This document shows positions 1 to 8,212 of a DNA stretch of 64,000 nucleotides, piece by piece. The notes beneath the pieces are model-generated. The model was not told the DNA's origin. It made no database searches and saw only the letters and a list, made by a program, of their open reading frames with translations. The DNA comes from Mycolicibacterium goodii (GTDB lineage: Bacteria > Actinomycetota > Actinomycetes > Mycobacteriales > Mycobacteriaceae). The stretch's first letter is position 1; every line of letters starts with the position of its first letter. The translations under genes and the position numbers were made by a program. The stretch spans positions 3,968,001 through 4,032,000 of the forward strand of contig NZ_CP092364.2 in the NCBI RefSeq assembly GCF_022370755.2, written 5' to 3'.

Positions 1-47
1 GCGACCGGTTCGGCAATCCCTTCTGCGGCGGGCTGAGGCGCATTCAT
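1..47 (-). CDS. Possible 5' end of a divergent gene (partial)
   Basis: An ATG on the minus strand at 47-45 opens a frame that stays open to the window edge and would encode a protein starting MNAPQPAAEGIAEPV. Only 15 codons are visible, so no family can be assigned. In M. tuberculosis the gene divergent from rhlE is a conserved hypothetical (Rv3210c, as recalled), and the orientation fits that. This is inference from synteny; the fragment is too short to prove coding. Confidence 0.35.
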   Translation of the reverse strand, partial: MNAPQPAAEGIAEPV

Positions 48-352
48 GGGGCCAACTGTAGACGCCGAATCAGACGGCCACCCCCACGGCAAATCGTGGT
101 AATCAGGTAGACCAGCTACAATGGTCTGTGGTAACGGCTTCGAGCCGACCGCTGAGTGCCATCTGGGTGCCTGGTGAGCCGCCCGATACCGCTACCAGGA
201 AATGTGCGTGCACGCAGTTGGCCCGCCCCAAGCGCTGGGCCCACGGATCGGCAGCGCCGCTCTACCGGGCGAACCCGACCGTTTCACAGTCGAAACTCGT
301 GTGCGCTGGATGCCCCATGAGGTTTGACAGTGAAAGGCTACCTCCACCGCAT
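48..352. promoter_or_regulatory. Upstream region of rhlE
   Basis: 305 bases without a convincing gene. An open frame in phase with rhlE runs back to 128, but its first 60 or so residues look like translated leader sequence with no helicase similarity. A hexamer TACAAT at 117-122 could be a -10 element giving a leader of roughly 220 bases, but I see no good -35 partner. No tRNA, repeat or clear hairpin was found. Confidence 0.3.
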
Positions 353-1858
353 ATGACACAACCCAATCTCTCGTTTGCCGATCTCGGCGTCCGCGACGAA
401 ATCGTCCGCGCACTTGCAGAGAACGGCATTGAGCACCCCTTTGCCATTCAAGAACTCACCATGCCCCTGGCCCTGGCCGGCGACGACCTGATCGGGCAGG
501 CCCGCACCGGCATGGGCAAGACCTACGCCTTCGGCGTGCCCCTGCTGCACCGGGTCTCCTCGGACGAGACCCGCCCGCTGACCGGCGCACCGCGTGCTCT
601 GGTCGTGGTGCCGACGCGGGAACTCTGCCTGCAGGTCTACGACGACCTGGCCGGAGCCGCCAAACACCTGCCCACCAACGACGGCCGCAAGTTCACCGTG
701 ACGTCGATCTACGGCGGACGGCCCTACGAGCCGCAGATCGAGGCGCTGCGCAAGGGCGTCGACGTGGTCGTCGGCACCCCCGGCCGCCTGCTCGACCTGG
801 CCCAGCAGGGTCACCTGCAGCTCGGTGGCCTGTCGGTGCTGGTCCTCGACGAGGCCGACGAGATGCTCGACCTGGGCTTTCTGCCCGACATCGAGCGCAT
901 CCTGCAGCTGACCCCCGATTCGCGGCAGGCGATGCTGTTCTCGGCCACCATGCCGGACCCGATCATCACGCTGGCTCGCACGTTCATGAACCAGCCGACA
1001 CACATCCGCGCCGAGGCCCCGCATTCGGCCGCCACACACGACACCACCGCGCAGTTCGTCTACCGCGCGCATGCACTGGACAAGGTCGAGCTGGTGAGCC
1101 GCATTTTGCAGGCCCGCGGACGCGGCGCGACCATGATCTTCACGCGCACCAAGCGCACCGCACAGAAGGTGTCCGACGAGCTCGCCGAGCGCGGCTTCAA
1201 AGTCGGCGCGGTTCACGGCGACCTCGGGCAGGGAGCCCGCGAGAAGGCGCTCAAGTCGTTCCGCACCGGCGCGATCGACGTGCTCGTGGCCACCGACGTG
1301 GCTGCTCGCGGCATCGACATCGACGACGTCACGCACGTCATCAACTACCAGTGCCCAGAGGACGAGCAGGCCTATGTGCACCGCATCGGCCGTACGGGCC
1401 GCGCCGGTAAGACCGGTGTCGCGGTCACCCTGGTCGACTGGGACGAGCTGACGCGCTGGGAGATGATCGACAAGGCGCTGAACCTGGGCAACCCGGATCC
1501 GGCGGAGACCTACTCGAGCTCGCCGCACATCTACGCCGACCTCGACATCCCCACCGACGCCACCGGCACCGTGGGTAAGCCGCACCGTGAGAAGCGCGTC
1601 AAGTCCGCGGACGAGGACGAGCACCGCATCTCCTCGGCCGACCGTCCGGCCCGCACCAGGACCCGCACCCGGCGGCGCACCCGCGGCGGCAAGCCGCTCA
1701 CGGGACACCCCGAGTCGCATCCCGAGACTCACAAGGAGTCGTCGTCCGCCGACGACACCGATGCGGCTCCGGCCGCCGAGTCCGAGGCCGGCGAGCACGC
1801 CCCGCGTCGCCGCCGCCGGCGCCGTCCGCGCAAGACCGAAGCAGCCGCCGCCGGCTGA
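353..1858 (+). CDS. rhlE: DEAD-box ATP-dependent RNA helicase RhlE
   Basis: An RNA helicase that unwinds structured RNA using ATP; mycobacterial RhlE is known as a part of RNA degradation and ribosome maturation. The 501-residue frame shows the DEAD-box motifs in order: a Q-motif region after FADLGV, Walker A as ARTGMGKT, PTREL, TPGRLLDL, the DEAD box in LDEADEMLDLGF, SAT, ARGIDID and HRIGRTGRAG. The C-terminal 90 residues form a basic and acidic tail ending in an Arg-rich block, typical of RNA tethering. I chose the ATG at 353 because it lies just ahead of the Q motif; ATG 317 is the alternative. Likely co-directional with the next gene, 15 bases downstream. Confidence 0.9.
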   Translation: MTQPNLSFADLGVRDEIVRALAENGIEHPFAIQELTMPLALAGDDLIGQARTGMGKTYAFGVPLLHRVSSDETRPLTGAPRALVVVPTRELCLQVYDDLAGAAKHLPTNDGRKFTVTSIYGGRPYEPQIEALRKGVDVVVGTPGRLLDLAQQGHLQLGGLSVLVLDEADEMLDLGFLPDIERILQLTPDSRQAMLFSATMPDPIITLARTFMNQPTHIRAEAPHSAATHDTTAQFVYRAHALDKVELVSRILQARGRGATMIFTRTKRTAQKVSDELAERGFKVGAVHGDLGQGAREKALKSFRTGAIDVLVATDVAARGIDIDDVTHVINYQCPEDEQAYVHRIGRTGRAGKTGVAVTLVDWDELTRWEMIDKALNLGNPDPAETYSSSPHIYADLDIPTDATGTVGKPHREKRVKSADEDEHRISSADRPARTRTRTRRRTRGGKPLTGHPESHPETHKESSSADDTDAAPAAESEAGEHAPRRRRRRRPRKTEAAAAG

Positions 1859-1873
1859 CCGAACCACCATTCG

Positions 1874-3091
1874 ATGGTCAAACCCGAGCGCCGCACCCGC
1901 GGCGACATCGTCGCGGCCGCACTGATCGTCGTCGTCATCGCCGTCGCCGCAGGTCTGATCTGGTGGACCAGTGACGCGCGGGCGACGCTGAGCCGTCCCG
2001 CCGCGTCGCCGGTCCCCTATCTCACCCCCGCCACCGCGGTGCCCGCGGGTCTGCACGAGATGTGGACGGCGCCCAGCCCGAAGACGTCGGCCCCGGTGAT
2101 CGCCGGCGGCGCGGTGGTGACCGGCGACGGACGCACCGTCGACGGTCGCGACCCGATCAGCGGCCAGGTGCTGTGGACCTACGCCCGCGACGTCGACCTG
2201 TGCGGCGTCACCTCGGTGTACTCGTACGCCGTCGCCGTCTACCCCGACGTGCGGGGTTGCGGACAGGTGAGCACGATCGACGGCAGGACGGGAATGCGTG
2301 GACCGGCCCGCACGGCCTACGCCGATCCGGAGGTCAAGCTGTCCACCGACGGCGTGACCGTGCTTTCCGCCGGGGACAGCCGCCTTGAGTTGTGGCGTTC
2401 GGACATGGTGCGCATGCTCAGCTACGGAGCGCTCGACGCGCGCATCAAACCCGACGTCCCGGCCTCGCCGGTGTGCAGGCAACTCTCCGCCGCGGCCAGT
2501 TCCTCGGCCGTGTCGGTGATCGAAGCCTGCCCCAACAGCGACGAGGTCCGGCTCACGCTCCTGCGACCCGCCGACGAAGAGGACACCCCCGACCTGCGTT
2601 ATGTCGAATTGCCGGGCGTCACCGACGAATCCGGCGCCCAGGTGATCGCGGTGTCGGACACGACCACGGCGATCTACGTGCCCACTCCCGAACCCAAGGT
2701 CGACATCATCGACGAGACCGGCGCGACGGTGGCCAGCACGGTGTTACCGAAACCTGCGGCACCGCAATCGACCACGACGCGCGCCGGGGACCTCGTCACC
2801 TGGTGGACCGGCGATTCGGTGATGGTGTTCGATGCCGCAGGCCTGCGGTACAGGTACACCGTCAGCCCGGCCGGGGAACATGCGCCCGTCGGACCCGCCA
2901 CGGCGATGGCGGGTCGGCTCCTGGTGCCCGTCGACGACGGATACGACGTGTTCGATCCCGCGACCGGCACCGGCGACCGGCACATCTCTGTGCCCCGCAC
3001 ACCCAGCGTGATGCCGGTCGTGCCCGCCGTGGCCGGGTCGATCGTGCTGGAGCAGCGCGGCACCGATCTGGTGGCGCTGGGCGCCGCATAG
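1874..3091 (+). CDS. Membrane-anchored beta-propeller protein (Rv3212 family)
   Basis: Function unknown. The 405-residue protein starts with a short basic segment (MVKPERRTRGD) and one hydrophobic helix at about residues 12-31, so it is probably anchored in the cytoplasmic membrane with the rest outside. The remainder has repeated segments of the type seen in PQQ-like propellers, such as VTGDGRTVDGRDPISGQVLW, DVFDPATGTGD and a closing VAGSIVLEQRGTDLVALGA. No catalytic motif is visible. It follows rhlE in the same direction with a 15-base gap, as in M. tuberculosis. The family assignment is from length, position and architecture. Confidence 0.75.
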   Translation: MVKPERRTRGDIVAAALIVVVIAVAAGLIWWTSDARATLSRPAASPVPYLTPATAVPAGLHEMWTAPSPKTSAPVIAGGAVVTGDGRTVDGRDPISGQVLWTYARDVDLCGVTSVYSYAVAVYPDVRGCGQVSTIDGRTGMRGPARTAYADPEVKLSTDGVTVLSAGDSRLELWRSDMVRMLSYGALDARIKPDVPASPVCRQLSAAASSSAVSVIEACPNSDEVRLTLLRPADEEDTPDLRYVELPGVTDESGAQVIAVSDTTTAIYVPTPEPKVDIIDETGATVASTVLPKPAAPQSTTTRAGDLVTWWTGDSVMVFDAAGLRYRYTVSPAGEHAPVGPATAMAGRLLVPVDDGYDVFDPATGTGDRHISVPRTPSVMPVVPAVAGSIVLEQRGTDLVALGAA

Positions 3092-3135
3092 GAAACGCAC
3101 AGTTGAGCGCAATGGGCGCGATATCGGCGGCATCC

Positions 3136-3837
3136 TCAGCCGAGGTCGATGACGACCACGGTGGTGTTGTCGCTGCCGCCCGCGTCGTTGGCGACCTCGA
3201 CGAGCCGGCGTACCGCCGTATGCGGGTCCGGTGAGGTCGCGGCGTCGACGATCAGCGTCTCGTCGGCCGACGCGAACAGGCCGTCGCTGCTGATCAGCAA
3301 CCGGTCTCCGGGGCCGCAGTCGATGGCGAACACATCCGGGCTGATATGCGGGCCGATCCCGAGCGCGCGCGTCAGCAGGTGCCGCTGTGGGTGCCACCGG
3401 GCCTCGTCGCGCGTGATCTCACCGATCCGTACCAGTTCCCCGGCAACGCTGTGATCGTCGGTCAGCTGCTCCATGCGGCCGTCGCGGATCCGGTAGAGCG
3501 GGGAGTCACCGATGTTCACCGCCAGCGGGCCGCCCTGTTCGGGCCCGAACACGACCACCGCGGTGAGCGTGGTGCCCGACACCGTGGGCTCGTCACCCAG
3601 CAGCTCGAATATCCGCAGGTTGGCCAACTGGACCGCCTCAAGCAACCCGTCGCGGTCGGGCGCCGCGGCGAACCCGGCGGCCAGCGCGTCCAGCGCCGTC
3701 GTGCTCGCATGATCGCCGCGCACACCGAAACCGTCGGCCACGGCATAGAGGATGCCCTCGGCCAGACACGCATCCTGATTGCTTTCCCGGACCGGCCCTT
3801 GGTCGGTGGCCGTGGCAGCCCTCAACACCGATGCCAT
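3136..3837 (-). CDS. PP2C-family serine/threonine phosphatase
   Basis: A metal-dependent protein phosphatase of the PPM/PP2C family, 233 residues, made of the catalytic domain alone without a membrane segment. The metal-binding and fold motifs are present in order: RESNQDA near residue 18, VADGFG, VNIGDSPLYR, ISSDGL and GSDNTTVVVIDL at the C-terminus. It is compact compared with the membrane-bound mycobacterial PstP and so may act on cytoplasmic targets. It ends 44 bases from the convergent Rv3212-like gene and sits 12 bases after the ParA-like gene on the same strand, which suggests one transcript. The substrate cannot be read from the sequence. Confidence 0.88.
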   Translation of the reverse strand: MASVLRAATATDQGPVRESNQDACLAEGILYAVADGFGVRGDHASTTALDALAAGFAAAPDRDGLLEAVQLANLRIFELLGDEPTVSGTTLTAVVVFGPEQGGPLAVNIGDSPLYRIRDGRMEQLTDDHSVAGELVRIGEITRDEARWHPQRHLLTRALGIGPHISPDVFAIDCGPGDRLLISSDGLFASADETLIVDAATSPDPHTAVRRLVEVANDAGGSDNTTVVVIDLG

Positions 3838-3849
3838 GAGAACCGAGCC

Positions 3850-4656
3850 TTACACGACCTCGGGTGTGAATGTGGGCATCTTCTTGCCGGACCTCCAGTG
3901 CCGCAGCAGCGCGTCGGCGAACTCACGGTAGGCGATGGCGCCTTTGCTCTTGCGGCCCGCCAGCGCCGAGGACCCCGACGCGCTGGCCTCCGCGAACCGC
4001 ACCGTGCGTGGGATGGGCGGGGCCAGCACGGGCAGCTCGTAGCGGTCGGCGACGTCGAGCAGCACATCCCGGCTGTGTGTGGTGCGTGAGTCGTACAGCG
4101 TCGGCAACGCCCCGAGGAGTTTCAGCTCGGGGTTGGTGATCTGCTGCACGTCGGAGATCGTGCGCAGGAACTGGCCGACACCGCGGTGCGCCAACGTCTC
4201 ACACTGCAAGGGCACGATCACGTCGTGCGCGGCGGTGAGTCCGTTCAGCGTGAGCACGCCGAGCGAGGGCGGGCAGTCGATGATCACGACGTCGAAGTCG
4301 TTTTCGAGCTTCGCCAGGGCCCGCTTGAGCGCATATTCCCGACCGGCCCGCATCAGCAGCATGGCCTCGGCGCCCGCCAGGTCGATGTTGGCGGGCAGCA
4401 GTGTCATCCCCTCCTCGGTGCCCACCAGCGCAGCGCCGGGTTCGACCTCGCCGAGCAGCACCTCATGCACCGACACGGGCAGCTTGTCGGGATCCTGGCC
4501 GAGCGAGAACGTCAGACAGCCCTGCGGGTCCAGATCGACCAGCAGCACGCGACGGCCCTGCTCGGTGATCGCGGCGCCGAGAGACGCCACCGTCGTCGTC
4601 TTGGCTACCCCACCCTTTTGATTGGCGACCGCTAATACTCGCGTCACACGCCCCAT
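3850..4656 (-). CDS. ParA/Soj-family ATPase (Rv3213c-like)
   Basis: A 268-residue deviant Walker A ATPase of the ParA/MinD group. The start of the domain reads VANQKGGVAKTT, the deviant Walker A, followed by DLDPQG, and the Walker B-type segment VVIIDCPPSLG. It is not the chromosomal parA of the parAB locus because no parB lies next to it; orphan ParA-like proteins of this kind are thought to position complexes or act in cell cycle control. I used ATG 4656 (MGRVTRVLAV); a longer frame upstream is antisense to gpm2 and unsupported. The gene is divergent from gpm2, leaving only 49 bases for both promoters. Confidence 0.85.
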   Translation of the reverse strand: MGRVTRVLAVANQKGGVAKTTTVASLGAAITEQGRRVLLVDLDPQGCLTFSLGQDPDKLPVSVHEVLLGEVEPGAALVGTEEGMTLLPANIDLAGAEAMLLMRAGREYALKRALAKLENDFDVVIIDCPPSLGVLTLNGLTAAHDVIVPLQCETLAHRGVGQFLRTISDVQQITNPELKLLGALPTLYDSRTTHSRDVLLDVADRYELPVLAPPIPRTVRFAEASASGSSALAGRKSKGAIAYREFADALLRHWRSGKKMPTFTPEVV

Positions 4657-4705
4657 CCAAGCACGCTCTGGGCGGCGGCGGCTTGACGTGGGGCAGAATC
4701 GCCGT

Positions 4706-5317
4706 GTGAGCGTCCAGCAGCACCGCCTCATGTTGCTTCGGCACGGCGAGACCGAATGGTCGGCCAGCGGTAGGCACACGGGCCGCACCGACCTCGATCT
4801 CACCGAAGCCGGCCGCGAGCAGGCCAAGCTCGCCGCCGAGGCACTCGCCGAGCTGCGATTGCGTGACCCGCTGGTGTTCAGCAGCCCGCGCCGCCGAGCG
4901 GTCGTGACCGCCGAGCTGGCCGGTCTCACCGTCGCCGAAGAGCTTCCGCTGCTGGCCGAGTGGGATTACGGCGATTTCGAGGGTCTGACCACAGCCCAGA
5001 TCCGTGAGACCGAGCCGGACTGGCTGGTGTGGACCCACGGCTGCCCGGGCGGTGAGAGTGTCGACGACGTCGGCGCACGCGCCGACCGGGCAGTGACGTT
5101 GGCCCTGGAGCACCTGGAGAACCGAGACGTGGTGTTCGTCGGGCACGGCCACTTCTCCAGGGCGATCCTCACTCGCTGGGTGGAACTTCCTGTGGCACAG
5201 GGCATTCGGATATCGATGGTGCCCGCGTCGATCGGTGTGTGCGGTTTCGAGCACGGTGTGCGCCAGATCTCCGCCCTCGGTCTGACGGGTCACCCCAACC
5301 CGTGTCTGCCACAATGA
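4706..5317 (+). CDS. gpm2: Histidine phosphatase superfamily enzyme (Gpm2-like acid phosphatase)
   Basis: A 203-residue member of the phosphoglycerate mutase-like histidine phosphatases. The catalytic LLRHGETEWS motif is at about residues 9-18, a second conserved arginine is in SSPRRR, and the second histidine is in VFVGHGHFSR. The M. tuberculosis counterpart Rv3214 was named gpm2 but was shown to be a broad acid phosphatase, so mutase activity should not be assumed. The GTG at 4706 places the RHG motif at the usual distance from the N-terminus. Its TGA overlaps the ATG of entC (ATGA), indicating translational coupling. Confidence 0.85.
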   Translation: MSVQQHRLMLLRHGETEWSASGRHTGRTDLDLTEAGREQAKLAAEALAELRLRDPLVFSSPRRRAVVTAELAGLTVAEELPLLAEWDYGDFEGLTTAQIRETEPDWLVWTHGCPGGESVDDVGARADRAVTLALEHLENRDVVFVGHGHFSRAILTRWVELPVAQGIRISMVPASIGVCGFEHGVRQISALGLTGHPNPCLPQ

Positions 5318-6405
5318 CCGCGCCGTCGTTCGTCTTCGCCGGCCCGTCCGGTGTGCTGATCGGCGCAGGCTTGCAGACCGGGTTCGCCACGGTCGCCGAC
5401 GCCCGTTCGGCGCTGATCTGCGGTGACACAGAGCTGGTCGTCGGCGCCCTGCCGTTCGACCTGTCCGGCCCGGCCGCCCTGCACACCCCGGCCCACGTGC
5501 GCTTCGCCGACACCCTGCCCGACTGGCCGACGGGCTCGGCTCCTGCGCTACGCGCGCGCGAGACCCTGCCGTCGGGCGAGGTGCACCGTGAGCGGGTGGC
5601 CGAGGCGGTGCGCCGGTTGCGTGACCCCGACACCGCGCTGGACAAGGTCGTTCTGGCGCGCGCACTGCGCTTGACCGCCGAAACGGCATGGGATCCACGC
5701 GCGGTGCTGCGTCGCCTTGCCGACGCCGATGCGGCGGTGACGGTCTACCTCGCGGATCTGAGCCCGGCCGGCGTTGCGCACACCGGCACCATGCTGGTCG
5801 GTGCGAGCCCCGAGTTGCTCGTCGCGCGAAACGGCGACGAGGTGATCTGCCAACCGTTCGCCGGTTCCGCACCGCGATCCGCCGATCCCGAGACCGACCG
5901 GGCCAGCGCCGCGGCGCTGGCCGCCTCCGGCAAGAACCGCCACGAGCACGAACTGGTGGTCGACGTGATGCGCAAGGCGCTCGATCCGCTGTGCGTCGAC
6001 CTGCAGATCGCCGCACAGCCCGAGCTGCATGCGACCGACGCGCTCTGGCACCTGAGCACACCGATCCGCGGCCGGCTACGCGACAAGGACGTCACGGCAA
6101 TCGATCTCGCGGTCGCACTGCATCCCACACCGGCGGTCGGCGGGGTTCCCACCGACCTGGCCGCCGACCTCATCACCGAACTCGAAGGTGACCGCGGCTT
6201 CTACGCGGGCGCCGTCGGCTGGTGCGACAACGCGGGCAACGGCCGCTGGGTGGTGTCGATCAGGTGCGCCGTCCTGTCGGCCGACCGCCGCGTCGCGCTC
6301 GCCAATGCCGGCGGCGGCATTGTCGCCGAGTCCGATCCCGACGACGAAGTCGACGAGACCACAACGAAATTCCGCACGATACTGACAGGGCTGGGAGTGC
6401 AATGA
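5314..6405 (+). CDS. entC: Isochorismate synthase
   Basis: Chorismate-utilising enzyme that converts chorismate to isochorismate, the entry to menaquinone or salicylate-type siderophore synthesis. The 363-residue protein has the full chorismate-binding domain in its C-terminal two thirds, with DKVVLARAL carrying the conserved lysine, QPFAGSAPR, the HEHELVVDVM helix, and the AGAVGW and AESDPDDE segments near the end. The ATG at 5314 overlaps the stop of the phosphatase gene and its own stop overlaps the following acetyltransferase gene, so the three form a coupled operon. Whether the product feeds menaquinone or siderophores cannot be decided here. Confidence 0.85.
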   Translation: MTAPSFVFAGPSGVLIGAGLQTGFATVADARSALICGDTELVVGALPFDLSGPAALHTPAHVRFADTLPDWPTGSAPALRARETLPSGEVHRERVAEAVRRLRDPDTALDKVVLARALRLTAETAWDPRAVLRRLADADAAVTVYLADLSPAGVAHTGTMLVGASPELLVARNGDEVICQPFAGSAPRSADPETDRASAAALAASGKNRHEHELVVDVMRKALDPLCVDLQIAAQPELHATDALWHLSTPIRGRLRDKDVTAIDLAVALHPTPAVGGVPTDLAADLITELEGDRGFYAGAVGWCDNAGNGRWVVSIRCAVLSADRRVALANAGGGIVAESDPDDEVDETTTKFRTILTGLGVQ

Positions 6406-6881
6406 GTGAGCTGATCCGCCGGGCCCGGCCGGGTGATGAGGTCGAGATCGTCGCGATGATCCGCGAACTGGCCGAGTTCGAGCGCGCCTCGAGCGAGTGC
6501 ACCGTCACAGAAGAGCAATTGCGCACAGCGCTTTTCGGCGACAAGCCGGTCGCGTACGCACACCTCGTCGAGGTCGACGGTCAGGCGGCCGCGACCGCGG
6601 TGTGGTTCCTGAACTTCTCCACGTGGGACGGGGTCGCGGGCGTCTATCTGGAGGACCTGTTCGTGCGCCCGGCATTCCGTCGGCGCGGCCTTGCGCGAAA
6701 ACTGTTGTCGACGTTGGCCCGCGAATGCGTGGACAACGGCTACTCGCGGCTGCAGTGGGCGGTGCTGAACTGGAACGTCGACGCGATCGCGCTCTACGAC
6801 GCCGTCGGCGGCAAGCCGCAGACCGAGTGGACCACCTATCGCGTCTCCGGACCGGAGCTCACCGCGCTGGCCGAGGGCTGA
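6402..6881 (+). CDS. GNAT-family N-acetyltransferase
   Basis: A 159-residue acyl-CoA-dependent acetyltransferase. The CoA-binding A motif reads VRPAFRRRGLARKLL at about residues 88-102, preceded by the beta-4 strand YLEDLFV, and followed by the WAVLNWNVDAIALYDAVG segment typical of spermidine/diamine-type GNAT enzymes. The substrate is not determined. ATG 6402 overlaps the TGA of entC. It is the last gene of the gpm2-entC operon and converges on the membrane-protein gene, with nine bases between the stops. Confidence 0.85.
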   Translation: MSELIRRARPGDEVEIVAMIRELAEFERASSECTVTEEQLRTALFGDKPVAYAHLVEVDGQAAATAVWFLNFSTWDGVAGVYLEDLFVRPAFRRRGLARKLLSTLARECVDNGYSRLQWAVLNWNVDAIALYDAVGGKPQTEWTTYRVSGPELTALAEG

Positions 6882-6890
6882 CGGCACCGC

Positions 6891-7268
6891 TCAGTCGCGG
6901 TGTGTGAGCCACTCCACCGCCGACGGCGTGAACAGAAGCACGAGCGTGCCGAGGGCCAGCAGGCCGAGGAGCACGCCGTAGACGACATGGTGCGACGTGA
7001 TGATGTACCAGGCCACCGGTAGCAGCAGCAGATTGGTGATCACGGCAATGCCCCGCCCCCAACGCCTTCCGGTGATCAACGCCCAGCCACCGGCCACGAC
7101 GCCGCCTCCGATGAGGATGAACCACACCGCGGTGCCCCATCCGTTGACGATGTGCTGATCGGCCCCGCCGATGGCGCGGACAAGCAGCACGACGGCCACC
7201 ACCAGCGCCGCGACACCTTCGGCGGCCGTGAGGAATCCGGCATAGCGCACGCCGGGCGGCTGGATCAT
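6891..7268 (-). CDS. Small four-helix membrane protein (Rv3217c-like)
   Basis: A 125-residue integral membrane protein of unknown function. Four hydrophobic segments are clear, at about residues 9-35, 46-66, 72-92 and 96-116, with short polar loops such as GRRWGRG between helices 2 and 3. The start ATG at 7268 overlaps the stop codon of the upstream dehydroquinase gene by four bases, so the two are co-translated. No catalytic motif was seen. Confidence 0.75.
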   Translation of the reverse strand: MIQPPGVRYAGFLTAAEGVAALVVAVVLLVRAIGGADQHIVNGWGTAVWFILIGGGVVAGGWALITGRRWGRGIAVITNLLLLPVAWYIITSHHVVYGVLLGLLALGTLVLLFTPSAVEWLTHRD

Positions 7269-7705
7269 CCCGCCCGCCCCACCAGGTAGCGCACCGCGTA
7301 CTCGTAACCGGCCGCCCCGGCCCCGCAGATCACCATCTCGGCCACGGCCGACACATACGAGTGGTGGCGGAACTCCTCGCGGCGGTGAATGTTGCTCAGG
7401 TGCACCTCGGCGACGGGAAGCCCAACCGAGGTGAGGGCATCGGGGATCGCCACCGAGGTGTGGCTGTAGGCAGCGGGATTGATGATGATGCCCGCACAAT
7501 CGGGGCGAGCGGCGTGGATGGCGTCGATCAGGACACCCTCGTGGTTGCTCTGCACGGCGCGCACCTCGAACCCGAACTCGGCGGCCAGTGCCGTCACCGA
7601 CTGTTCGATGTCGGCGAGCGTCGTGGAGCCGTAGATCTCGGGCTGCCGGGTGCCGAGCAGGTTCAGGTTCGGTCCGTTCACGAGCAGCAATCGGCGTTCG
7701 GTCAC
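7265..7705 (-). CDS. aroQ: Type II 3-dehydroquinate dehydratase
   Basis: Catalyses dehydration of 3-dehydroquinate to 3-dehydroshikimate, either in the shikimate pathway or in quinate breakdown. All type II landmarks are present in 146 residues: [10 protein letters not shown] near the start, the catalytic tyrosine in [21 protein letters not shown], and the histidine in [17 protein letters not shown]. The GTG at 7705 gives the usual family length; a GGAG lies directly against it, so spacing is unusual, and an in-frame start further upstream at 7753 cannot be excluded. In M. tuberculosis the aroD gene lies in the aro cluster elsewhere, so this may be a second copy. Confidence 0.85.
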   Translation of the reverse strand: MTERRLLLVNGPNLNLLGTRQPEIYGSTTLADIEQSVTALAAEFGFEVRAVQSNHEGVLIDAIHAARPDCAGIIINPAAYSHTSVAIPDALTSVGLPVAEVHLSNIHRREEFRHHSYVSAVAEMVICGAGAAGYEYAVRYLVGRAG

Positions 7706-7790
7706 CTCCGTACGGTACCGACGCACACCCCTGAGCACCGCAAGGACGCCCACGCCGAGCGGCCGAACCGCCGGCTGAGAAACTGGCGAG

Positions 7791-8180
7791 GTGCCGAACG
7801 GTGAGCGTTGCCCGTGTGGGAGTGGTGACGATTACGCCGCGTGCTGCGGACCGCTGCACCGTCGCGAGCGTCCCGCGGAGACCGCGCTGGCCCTGATGCG
7901 GTCGCGCTACAGCGCGTTCGCGGTCGGCGACGACGCCTATCTGCTGTCCAGCTGGCATCCCGCGAACCGTCCGAGCGAGGTGACGATCGACGACGCGGTG
8001 GTGTGGCGACGCCTGCAGATCGTCGACACCGAGGCCGGCGGACGTGACGATGCCCACGGTGTCGTCGAATTCCGCGCGCAGTACGTCACCGACGGGCGCC
8101 GCCACATCCTGCACGAACGCAGCCGTTTCGCACGCGTCGACGGCGCATGGGTCTACGTCGACGGGGATTTGTTCACCTGA
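7791..8180 (+). CDS. YchJ-family protein with SEC-C zinc motif
   Basis: A 129-residue protein of the UPF0225/YchJ family. The N-terminus carries the zinc-binding SEC-C pattern [14 protein letters not shown], followed by [13 protein letters not shown] and a SnoaL/NTF2-like fold ending VDGDLFT. Function is not established; the SEC-C motif is the same as at the end of many SecA proteins and is usually a protein or ribosome contact. Starts at GTG 7791, 85 bases from the divergent aroQ start. Confidence 0.85.
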   Translation: MPNGERCPCGSGDDYAACCGPLHRRERPAETALALMRSRYSAFAVGDDAYLLSSWHPANRPSEVTIDDAVVWRRLQIVDTEAGGRDDAHGVVEFRAQYVTDGRRHILHERSRFARVDGAWVYVDGDLFT

Positions 8181-8212
8181 CAGGCCGCATCGCGCCGATA
8201 GGCTGGTTCCCC

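Noticed and set aside
338..2482. A 714-codon open frame antisense to rhlE and the next gene
   Set aside because: Its product is rich in Arg, Gly, His and Val without any domain, and it mirrors the third-position GC of the two real genes on the other strand. Such long shadows are normal at this base composition.
7700..7722. Palindromic TACGGTACCG near the aroQ start as a further desA3-type operator
   Set aside because: It has the left half but lacks the matching CGTA at the correct spacing, and the neighbouring genes have no link to lipid desaturation.
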